Assembly: GCA_018457305.1 (NCBI GenBank)
Contig: JAGYHM010000087.1
Location: 1-5,344 of the forward strand
From: Fusobacterium sp.
GTDB taxonomy: Bacteria > Fusobacteriota > Fusobacteriia > Fusobacteriales > Fusobacteriaceae
Length of the DNA: 5,344 nucleotides
Direction of reading: 5' to 3'
The translations under genes and the position numbers were made by a program. Shown here piece after piece: positions 1 through 5,344 of the stretch; within the stretch, counting starts at the first letter, position 1, and every line of letters begins with the position of its first letter. The notes under the pieces are model-generated. The model was not told the DNA's origin, ran no database searches, and saw nothing but the letters and a program-made list of their open reading frames with translations.

Positions 1-45
1 TTATTCAATTTTGATTTAAGACTAGTATTAACAGATTAAAATTTT

Positions 46-1026
46 TTATTTATTTTTTATAAATCCTAACTCTTCTGCCTTGTGGCAACTAAAGAAATGA
101 TTTTCACCAGTTTTTTCTAATACTGGTGATTTTTCATTACAAATTTTTTCAGCATAAACACATCTCTTCGCAAATCTACAACCAACACCAGGATTTATTG
201 GTGAAGTTATTTCACCTTCTAATCTAATTCTTTCCATCTTTTTTCTAATATTTATTGTTGGTATTGCAGATAATAATGCTTTTGTGTATGGGTGAATTGG
301 ATTTCTAAATAATTCTTTTGACGGAGCTTTCTCAACGAGCTCTCCTAAATACATAACTGCTATATCATCAGAGAAATGTTTTACAACAGATAAATCATGA
401 GTTATAAACATATAAGTTAAACCTAATTTATCTTGTAAATCTTTCATAAGATTTAAAACTTGTGCTTGTATAGAAACATCAAGTGCTGATACAGGTTCAT
501 CACAGACAATAAATTTTGGATTTAATGCCAAGGCTCTTGCAACACCTATTCTTTGTCTTCTTCCTCCATCAAGTTCATGAGGATAAGCATTTATAAGTCT
601 TTGACTCAAACCAACAGTATCCATAAGTTTTTTTACTCTTGCTTCCAATTCTTCTTTATTTTTACATTTTTTATGAATTATTAAAGGTTCTGCAATAATT
701 TCACTTAAAGTCATTCTTGGATTTAATGAAGCAAATGGATCTTGAAAGATTATTTGCATATCTTCTCTTGCTTCTATCAATTCTTTTTTGCTTAACTCTC
801 TAATATTTTTTCCATCAAAAATAATTTCTCCATCAGTTGCTTCTAAAAGTCTTAGTATAACTCTTCCTGTTGTAGATTTTCCACAACCTGACTCTCCAAC
901 AACTCCCAAAGTTTTTCCTTCTTCAATAGTAAAATTTATTCCATCTACTGCATGTAATTGTCCCTTAGGAGTTTGAAAATATTTTTTCAAATTTTTTACT
1001 TCTAATAAAACTTTTTTATCTTTCAT
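46..1026 (-). CDS. dppF: Peptide-type ABC transporter ATP-binding protein, DppF/OppF family, with variant LDGGR signature
   Basis: Second cytoplasmic ATPase of the importer, expected to form a heterodimer with DppD under the DppB/DppC channel. The 326 residues carry Walker [10 protein letters not shown] (44-52), Q-loop Gln95 in [12 protein letters not shown], Walker B FIVCDE (172-177) with the catalytic Glu177, D-loop SALD (180-183) and the switch His210. [19 protein letters not shown] is characteristic of the F subunit rather than the D subunit. The signature, normally LSGGQ or FSGGQ, reads LDGGR at 152-156. The C-terminal region starts at [12 protein letters not shown] and has cysteines at 283, 289, 296 and 314 with the same spacing as in DppD, so an iron-sulfur cluster is likely. 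It is the last gene seen of the operon; 45 nt follow in the window without an evident terminator, so more genes could lie beyond the left edge. Confidence 0.97.
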   Translation of the reverse strand: MKDKKVLLEVKNLKKYFQTPKGQLHAVDGINFTIEEGKTLGVVGESGCGKSTTGRVILRLLEATDGEIIFDGKNIRELSKKELIEAREDMQIIFQDPFASLNPRMTLSEIIAEPLIIHKKCKNKEELEARVKKLMDTVGLSQRLINAYPHELDGGRRQRIGVARALALNPKFIVCDEPVSALDVSIQAQVLNLMKDLQDKLGLTYMFITHDLSVVKHFSDDIAVMYLGELVEKAPSKELFRNPIHPYTKALLSAIPTINIRKKMERIRLEGEITSPINPGVGCRFAKRCVYAEKICNEKSPVLEKTGENHFFSCHKAEELGFIKNK

Positions 1027-2020
1027 TTTCTTCCTCCCAATTTTCTTTAAATTTTACCTTACCTTCACAAATTAAGCATTTTACATTATGTCCCTTTGAA
1101 ACCTCCGTTGCCTTAGGTTCTTCTTGAAAACAAGGCTCTTCATTGTGTGGACATCTCGGATTAAAATTACATCCTTGTGGTAAATTAGTTGGGTCAGGCA
1201 TTAAGCCTTTTATAGGAATTAGTCTAGTTTTTTCTTCATCTAAACTAGGTATAGAACCAAACAGTCCTAAAGTATATGGATGTTTTGGATTTTCAAAAAC
1301 ATCTTCCAATGTTCCATATTCTACTATTTCTCCTGCATACATTATTGCAACCTTATCACAAACTTGAGCCACTACTCCCAAATCATGAGTTATAAGTATC
1401 ATTGCAGTTTTTAATTTATTTTTTAAATCACTCATTAAATCTAAAACTTGTGCTTGAATTGTTACATCAAGTGCAGTTGTTGGTTCATCTGCTATTAAAA
1501 GTTTTGGATTACAAGCCAGTGCTATTGCTATTACAACTCTTTGTTTCATTCCACCCGAAAATTGATGAGGATAATCATTCTTTCTTCCACCAGGTATTCC
1601 AACAAGTTCTAACATTTCTGCTGCCTTGTCCATAGCTTCATCATTAGATAAATCTTCATGTATTTGTATAACTTCCGCTATTTGTTCTCCAACAGTCATA
1701 ACGGGATTTAATGAAGTCATTGGGTCTTGGAATATCATAGAGATTTCATTACCTCTAATTTTTCTCACATCTTCTTCTGACATTTGTAAAATATCTTGAC
1801 CCTTAAATTTTATTTCTCCATTTTTTATTTTTCCAGTAGGTCCTGAAATAAGTTTCATTATTCCAAGAGCAGTTGTTGTTTTTCCTGCTCCAGTTTCTCC
1901 AACCAAACCTAATGTTTCTCCTTCTTTTAATTCTATATTTATTCCGTTAACGGCATGTACTATTTCATTATCTTTTACATATTCTATTTCCAAATTTTTA
2001 ATTTCTAATAAATTTTCCAT
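1016..2020 (-). CDS. dppD: Peptide-type ABC transporter ATP-binding protein, DppD/OppD family
   Basis: Cytoplasmic ATPase that pairs with DppF to drive import. Its 334 residues show a complete ABC domain: Walker [10 protein letters not shown] (41-49), Q-loop Gln98 in [12 protein letters not shown], signature FSGGM (154-158, the form usual for OppD/DppD), Walker B LLIADE (174-179) with the catalytic Glu179, D-loop TALD (182-185) and the switch His212. After the domain, HPYTLGL begins the oligopeptide-transporter C-terminal region, with cysteines at 284, 290, 297 and 315 and an extra one at 318. Structures of family members show such cysteines binding a [4Fe-4S] cluster, so one is likely here. 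The last 11 nt overlap the start of dppF, whose ribosome-binding site falls within the dppD codons for Trp-Glu-Glu. All motifs needed for ATP hydrolysis are present. Confidence 0.97.
   Translation of the reverse strand: MENLLEIKNLEIEYVKDNEIVHAVNGINIELKEGETLGLVGETGAGKTTTALGIMKLISGPTGKIKNGEIKFKGQDILQMSEEDVRKIRGNEISMIFQDPMTSLNPVMTVGEQIAEVIQIHEDLSNDEAMDKAAEMLELVGIPGGRKNDYPHQFSGGMKQRVVIAIALACNPKLLIADEPTTALDVTIQAQVLDLMSDLKNKLKTAMILITHDLGVVAQVCDKVAIMYAGEIVEYGTLEDVFENPKHPYTLGLFGSIPSLDEEKTRLIPIKGLMPDPTNLPQGCNFNPRCPHNEEPCFQEEPKATEVSKGHNVKCLICEGKVKFKENWEEENER
1033..1038 (-). promoter_or_regulatory. Ribosome-binding site of dppF, inside dppD
   Basis: GGGAGG on the minus strand lies 6 nt before the dppF ATG (1024-1026), well inside the dppD reading frame, whose stop is at 1016-1018. 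Together with the 11-nt gene overlap this points to coupled translation of the two ATPase subunits. Confidence 0.8.
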
Positions 2021-2032
2021 CGTTTCTGTTCG

Positions 2033-2038
2033 CCTCCC
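2033..2038 (-). promoter_or_regulatory. Ribosome-binding site of dppD (long spacing)
   Basis: GGGAGG on the minus strand lies 12 nt before the ATG at 2018-2020, longer than the usual 5-9 nt. No better ATG, GTG or TTG stands closer, and the protein from this ATG ([14 protein letters not shown]) begins exactly where the ABC domain normally does, so the start is kept. The long spacing may weaken initiation. Confidence 0.6.
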
Positions 2039-2046
2039 TAATTCAA

Positions 2047-2913
2047 TTATTGTTTTAATCTAGGATCTAGTGCATCTCTAAGTCCATCCCCTAATAAATT
2101 AAGAGATAATATAGTTATCATTATTGCTACACCTGGAAAAGTTGTTACCCACCAAGCATATCTTAAATATTGTCTTCCACCTGATAACATAGATCCCCAC
2201 TCTGGAGCAGGAGGTTGTATTCCAAGTCCTATAAAACTTAATCCTGCTGTTGATAAAATTGCACCTGCAACTCCTAATGTTCCTTGAACTATTACAGGAG
2301 CTAGTGAATTAGGTATTATATGTTTAAAAATTATTCTTGTATTACTTGCACCGATAGCTTTTGCTGCTTCTATAAATTCTTGATCTCTTATTGAAAGAAC
2401 AGAAGCTCTAACTATACGAGCATATCTTGGCACAGACGATACACTAATTGCTATCATCAAATTTGTTATACTAGGTCCTAAAGCAGAAACGATAGCGATT
2501 GCAAGTAGTATACTTGGTACTGCCAAAAATATATCCATTACTCTCATAATAATGTTATCAATTTTTCCACCATAAAAACCAGATATAGCACCTAAGGCTC
2601 CACCAACAATTATAGATAAACTTACAGCAAGTATTCCAACTTTTAATGATACTCTGGCACCATGTATAAGTCTTGCAAAAATATCTCTACCAAATTCATC
2701 TGTCCCTAACCAATGCTCAGAGTTAGGTGGCATAAGTCTTTGAGATAAATTTTGTTTAATAACAACAGCATCATAGTCTGCTATAACATCTGCAAACAAT
2801 GCCAACAAAATTAAAATTACTAAAATTACTAATCCCAACATAGCCATTTTATTTTTAGAAAGCATTCTATAAATTTCTGCTAGTTGACTATTTTTTTTAT
2901 TTACTTTTTCCAT
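2047..2913 (-). CDS. dppC: Peptide-type ABC transporter permease, DppC/OppC family
   Basis: Second inner-membrane channel subunit, partner of DppB. The 288 residues fit the family. The N-terminal OppC_N-type region (about 14-60) holds a cytoplasmic stretch and the first membrane helix (about 24-46). It is followed by the highly typical [21 protein letters not shown] block at 67-87. Other hydrophobic helices lie at about 88-113, 125-145, 147-165, 205-229 and 255-275. The EAA loop that contacts an ATPase is at about 179-202 ([12 protein letters not shown] then HIIPN). [16 protein letters not shown] at 225-240 and [10 protein letters not shown] near the C-terminus are family hallmarks. The gap after dppB is 10 nt and before dppD 26 nt, as expected for a co-transcribed set. 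No truncation or odd residue was seen. DppC, OppC, GsiD and NikC share this architecture, so the substrate is not fixed by this gene. Confidence 0.96.
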   Translation of the reverse strand: MEKVNKKNSQLAEIYRMLSKNKMAMLGLVILVILILLALFADVIADYDAVVIKQNLSQRLMPPNSEHWLGTDEFGRDIFARLIHGARVSLKVGILAVSLSIIVGGALGAISGFYGGKIDNIIMRVMDIFLAVPSILLAIAIVSALGPSITNLMIAISVSSVPRYARIVRASVLSIRDQEFIEAAKAIGASNTRIIFKHIIPNSLAPVIVQGTLGVAGAILSTAGLSFIGLGIQPPAPEWGSMLSGGRQYLRYAWWVTTFPGVAIMITILSLNLLGDGLRDALDPRLKQ

Positions 2914-2919
2914 TTTTTA

Positions 2920-2925
2920 CCTCCT
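2920..2925 (-). promoter_or_regulatory. Ribosome-binding site of dppC, overlapping the dppB stop codon
   Basis: The minus strand reads TAGGAGG: the TAG is the dppB stop (2924-2926) and AGGAGG (2920-2925) is a full Shine-Dalgarno sequence, 6 nt before the dppC ATG at 2911-2913. A ribosome finishing dppB sits on the dppC initiation site, which suggests translational coupling of the two permease subunits. Confidence 0.85.
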
Positions 2926-3850
2926 ACTTATATTGTGATTTTATTCTTGGATCTGCAAAGGCATATAGTAAATCTACTAATAAATTTACAACACTAAATG
3001 CAGTTGCCAAAAATATAACCGCTGCTAAAACAGTAGGGGTATCCTTTTGTCTTATAGCTTCTACCATCAATCTTCCAACACCTGGCCATGAATAAACAGA
3101 CTCAGTTAATACTGCTCCACCTAATAATGAACCAAATTGTAAACCTACAACTGTTATTATTGGTATAAGTGCATTTTTTAGAGCATGTTTATTTATAACA
3201 GTTTTTTCCGCAACTCCTTTTGCTCTTGCTGTTCTAATATAATCTTGTCTTATTACTTCAAGCATAGAAGAACGAGTCATTCTTGTAACTATCGCAGCCG
3301 AACCAACTCCAAGAGTTAGTGCTGGTAAAATTATACTTGATAAGCCTTCAAAACCTCCAGAAGGAAGTAATCTCAAATGAACAGAAAATGTTAAAATTAA
3401 CATTAACCCTAACCAGAAAACTGGCATTGATACTCCTAAAAGAGCAAAGACCATACTAAAACTATCTAAAAATGAATATTGTCTTGTTGCTGAAATTATT
3501 CCTATAGGTATACCTATTATAACTGATATAAATACTCCCAATATAGCAAGTATTAAAGTATTTGGAAATCTTTGAAAAATTTCATTAAAAACTTCTCTCC
3601 CAGTTGTATAAGATCTTCCAAAATCTCCCATTAGAGCATTTTTTACAAATCTAAAATATTGCATAAAAAATGGGTCATTTAATCCCATCTTATTTCTTAA
3701 TGCTTCAACTGCAACTTTTGGAGCATTTTCTCCTAAAATAAGTTGAGCTGGATCTCCTGGTGTTAAATACATAATAGTAAAAACTAATAATGAAACACCT
3801 AAAAGTACGGGAATTAAAAGAACTAATCTTTTTAATATGTACTTATGCAT
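2924..3850 (-). CDS. dppB: Peptide-type ABC transporter permease, DppB/OppB family
   Basis: One of the two inner-membrane channel subunits of the importer, pairing with DppC. Its 308 residues match the family length. The N-terminus (MHKYILKRL, then a hydrophobic helix at about 9-29) and the LTPGDPAQ segment just after it are typical of DppB/OppB/NikB proteins. By hydrophobicity, further membrane helices lie at about 97-119, 131-157, 172-189, 226-250 and 271-297, with a large external loop at about 30-96. The EAA loop that docks on an ATPase subunit is at about 204-230 (YIRTARAKGV then HALKNALIP), and SVYSWPGVGRL at 251-261 is a further family motif. The ATG at 3848-3850 has a good ribosome-binding site. 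The TAG stop overlaps the dppC ribosome-binding site. Glutathione or nickel permeases of the same fold cannot be excluded from this subunit alone. Confidence 0.96.
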   Translation of the reverse strand: MHKYILKRLVLLIPVLLGVSLLVFTIMYLTPGDPAQLILGENAPKVAVEALRNKMGLNDPFFMQYFRFVKNALMGDFGRSYTTGREVFNEIFQRFPNTLILAILGVFISVIIGIPIGIISATRQYSFLDSFSMVFALLGVSMPVFWLGLMLILTFSVHLRLLPSGGFEGLSSIILPALTLGVGSAAIVTRMTRSSMLEVIRQDYIRTARAKGVAEKTVINKHALKNALIPIITVVGLQFGSLLGGAVLTESVYSWPGVGRLMVEAIRQKDTPTVLAAVIFLATAFSVVNLLVDLLYAFADPRIKSQYK

Positions 3851-3855
3851 TTTTT

Positions 3856-3865
3856 CACCTTCCTT
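3856..3865 (-). promoter_or_regulatory. Ribosome-binding site of dppB
   Basis: The minus strand reads AAGGAAGGTG, ending 5 nt before the ATG at 3848-3850. It is one base off the consensus AAGGAGGTG by insertion of an A. It supports the Met-His-Lys start and lies downstream of the terminator-like hairpin, so dppB has its own strong initiation signal. Confidence 0.75.
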
Positions 3866-3882
3866 AAAAATTATAGTTTAAA

Positions 3883-3912
3883 TAAAAGAGCTAGAACTAA
3901 CTAGCTCTTTTA
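3883..3912 (-). terminator. Intergenic Rho-independent terminator or attenuator between the binding-protein gene and dppB
   Basis: A perfect 12-bp inverted repeat, TAAAAGAGCTAG (3883-3894) and CTAGCTCTTTTA (3901-3912), encloses a 6-nt loop. On the minus strand an A-rich stretch leads into the GAGCTAG/CTAGCTC core, which is followed by TTTTATTT, the layout of an intrinsic terminator. The core has only four G-C pairs in seven, so partial termination is likely. Because dppB to dppF follow directly and no good promoter is seen after the hairpin, I infer that it attenuates, giving more binding-protein mRNA than transporter mRNA. The symmetry means it could also work on the plus strand, but no plus-strand gene is visible to need it. 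Confidence 0.75.
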
Positions 3913-3942
3913 ATTTTTTATTTAATCATATATTTACTTTTT

Positions 3943-3972
3943 GGCTCACAGCGGTCTAAAGACCTGCTTGCC
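3943..3972 (-). other. GC-rich imperfect stem-loop just after the binding-protein gene
   Basis: Thirty bases with 18 G/C in an otherwise very AT-rich gap, starting 7 nt past the stop codon of the binding-protein gene. Read on the minus strand, an outer GGC/GCC pair and an inner AGC-A-GGTC / GACC-GCT stem (one bulged A) enclose a TTTA loop, with an asymmetric internal loop between the two helices. On the minus strand it is followed by an A-run, not a U-run, so it is not an intrinsic terminator in the direction of the operon. It could protect the 3' end of the binding-protein mRNA, bind a protein or small RNA, or belong to a dispersed repeat family. The fold was worked out by eye and the function is unknown. 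Confidence 0.5.
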
Positions 3973-3979
3973 TCTTAAT

Positions 3980-5344
3980 TTATTTTTCTATTTTTACTCC
4001 ATATAATCTATGAGCAAGTGCCAATTCAAAATTAAAGTTTTTAACATCTTTTTTAGTAACTACATTATATGTAGGATAAGCTATCATATACATTGGAACA
4101 TCTTTTCTTATAATTTCTTGAACTTCCTTATATATAGCTTTTCTTTTTTCTATATCTAATTCTGCTCTTCCTTCTTCTAATAGTTTATCAATTTTTGGAT
4201 TAGAATAGAAAGTTCTGTTTCCACCACTACCATGAGTTTTTGAACTTACTAAAGCAGTTATTCCATAATCTGGATCTCTTGTAACTGTTCCCCAACCAAG
4301 AATAAACATGTCATGTTCTCCTCTTGCAGTTCCATCTATATATGCTCCCCATTCAAGAGTTTCTATTGCCACATCTATTCCTACTTGTTTTAATTGATCT
4401 TGTAAGATAACTGCTATATCTCTTCTAACGTTATTATCGTTGATCCAAATTTTAGTTTTAAATCCATTTGGATATCCTGCTTCTTTTAATAATTCTTTTG
4501 CTTTTTCTATATTGTGTTCATATTTTCCAACATTAGCATAAGCAAATAATTCAGGTCCTATTATAGAATCTGCTGCTACTGCTCCACCAACAAAAGCTGT
4601 ATCAATTATAGGTTGTTGATCTATAGCATAAGAGATAGCTTCTCTTACTTTAGGATTATCAAATGGAGCTTTCTTTAAGTTAAATCCTAAATAAGTCATA
4701 GATACTCCTGGTTTTTCAATATATGTATATTTAGGTTCATCTTTTAATCTAGTTTTATCCATTCCTAAAATATCATAAACTATATCTAATTCTCCAGTTT
4801 CTAATCCTATTGTTCTATTTGTTTCTTCAACTATATTTCTAATTATTAAATTTTTAACTGGAGTTTCACCTTTAAAATATTCAGGAAAAGCTTCTAATGT
4901 AATTCTATCTCCACTAGCCCAAGAAACAAATTTATACGGTCCTGTTCCTATTGGATTTTGACCATACTCCTTACCGCCTTCTTTTACTGCTTTTTCATTT
5001 AAGATAGCCGTTGCATTATGAGTTAAGTGATTTAAAAGAGGTGCAAAAGGTTCTTTTGTTGTAAATTTAACTGTATAATCATCTACAACTTCAACTTTAT
5101 CTACCGCTTCTAAAATATGATTTACTTGAGGTGATTTCATAAATCTATCAAAAGTAAATTTAACATCTCCTGCTTTTAATTCTTCACCATTATGGAATTT
5201 AACTCCTTTTTTAAGATGAATAATTGTAGTAAGATTATCTGGTTGTTCATAAGATTCAGCCAATGATGGAACTGGTTCTGATTTTTCATTAAACTCAAAT
5301 AATCTGTCATAAATTTGTGCATTTGTTCTTGCTGATGGATTATC
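3980..5344 (-). CDS. Peptide-type ABC transporter substrate-binding protein (SBP_bac_5 family), 5' end outside window
   Basis: Extracytoplasmic binding protein that captures the ligand for the importer encoded downstream. The frame is open to the right edge, giving 454 visible residues (GAT, Asp, at 5342-5344; TAA stop at 3980-3982). Family members usually have about 500-540 residues, so roughly 50-60 are missing, including the signal peptide or lipobox. A TTG at 5261-5263 could be mistaken for a start, but it encodes an internal Leu: the 27 codons before it (beginning DNPSARTNAQIYDRLFEF) are typical family sequence. In visible numbering, the family signature (LAESYEQPDN... to HNG) is at about 28-53, NPIGTGPY at 130-137, YLGFNLKKAPFDNPKVREA at about 218-236, LGWGTVTRDPDY at 349-360 and FYSN at 378-381. 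It is the first gene of the importer operon. DppA-, OppA- and GsiB-like proteins are all possible; the family is certain, the ligand is not. Confidence 0.96.
   Translation of the reverse strand, partial: DNPSARTNAQIYDRLFEFNEKSEPVPSLAESYEQPDNLTTIIHLKKGVKFHNGEELKAGDVKFTFDRFMKSPQVNHILEAVDKVEVVDDYTVKFTTKEPFAPLLNHLTHNATAILNEKAVKEGGKEYGQNPIGTGPYKFVSWASGDRITLEAFPEYFKGETPVKNLIIRNIVEETNRTIGLETGELDIVYDILGMDKTRLKDEPKYTYIEKPGVSMTYLGFNLKKAPFDNPKVREAISYAIDQQPIIDTAFVGGAVAADSIIGPELFAYANVGKYEHNIEKAKELLKEAGYPNGFKTKIWINDNNVRRDIAVILQDQLKQVGIDVAIETLEWGAYIDGTARGEHDMFILGWGTVTRDPDYGITALVSSKTHGSGGNRTFYSNPKIDKLLEEGRAELDIEKRKAIYKEVQEIIRKDVPMYMIAYPTYNVVTKKDVKNFNFELALAHRLYGVKIEK

Noticed and set aside
1..45. Possible terminator or start of another gene after dppF.
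   Set aside because: Only weak all-A/T pairings (TTTAA with TTAAA across a 16-nt loop) are present, with no GC stem, no start codon with a ribosome-binding site and no coding signal.
788..976. Plus-strand open frame of 62 codons.
   Set aside because: Lies wholly antisense within dppF, which has a complete set of ABC motifs; no ribosome-binding site or recognisable domain.
1143..1635. Two plus-strand open frames (74 and 77 codons).
   Set aside because: Both are antisense to dppD in conserved coding sequence and have leucine/serine-rich translations expected of shadow frames.
3870..3875. Perfect TATAAT on the minus strand just upstream of dppB, a possible internal promoter.
   Set aside because: No TTGACA-like -35 box lies 16-19 bp upstream (that stretch is the hairpin) and there is no TG extension. 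Transcription would start within the dppB ribosome-binding site. Chance occurrence is likely in such AT-rich DNA.
5261..5263. TTG as the start codon of the binding-protein gene.
   Set aside because: The frame is open for 27 more codons to the window edge and encodes typical family sequence, with no ribosome-binding site before the TTG. The gene is cut by the window edge.
46..5344. Nickel importer (Nik) interpretation of the operon.
   Set aside because: Permeases and ATPases of the Nik and Dpp systems look alike, but no nickel-specific gene or regulator site is seen and the binding protein carries peptide-family motifs. Not excluded, only less supported.
1..5344. A previously undescribed system such as a defence island, mobile element, CRISPR array or biosynthetic cluster.
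   Set aside because: Every coding stretch belongs to one standard peptide-type importer; no repeats, integrase, transposase or unknown gene is present.

Overview
The window is strongly AT-rich DNA. Codons favour A or T in the third position, and AGA and ATA are common. The layout and the protein sequences fit an anaerobic, low-GC bacterium, most probably Fusobacterium or a close relative. That placement comes from overall resemblance and was not tested by a search.

All five genes lie on the minus strand, so transcription runs from the right edge (5344) to the left edge (1). Together they form one complete peptide-type ABC importer of the Dpp/Opp/Nik/Gsi family, except that the first gene is cut at its 5' end. 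In order of transcription: a substrate-binding protein (3980-5344, missing its N-terminus and signal peptide); a 129-nt intergenic gap with two stem-loops; permease dppB (2924-3850); permease dppC (2047-2913); ATPase dppD (1016-2020); and ATPase dppF (46-1026). Downstream of the gap the genes are tightly packed: 10 nt between B and C, 26 nt between C and D, and an 11-nt overlap of D and F. The dppB stop codon is shared with the dppC ribosome-binding site, and the dppF ribosome-binding site lies inside dppD.

The binding protein captures a ligand outside the inner membrane and delivers it to the DppB/DppC channel. DppD and DppF then power import by ATP hydrolysis. The ligand is probably a short peptide, but some binding-protein motifs look more like the GsiB (glutathione) branch, so the substrate is open. 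A terminator-like hairpin between the binding-protein gene and dppB probably lowers expression of the membrane and ATPase genes relative to the binding protein.

Nothing here looks like a new biological system. The points worth a second look are the altered ABC signature of DppF (LDGGR in place of LSGGQ), matched four-cysteine motifs in both ATPases, and the two stem-loops after the binding-protein gene, one of them a conspicuous GC-rich island. The 45 nt after dppF hold no gene, and I see no convincing terminator there. No RNA genes, mobile elements, CRISPR arrays or long repeats were seen.
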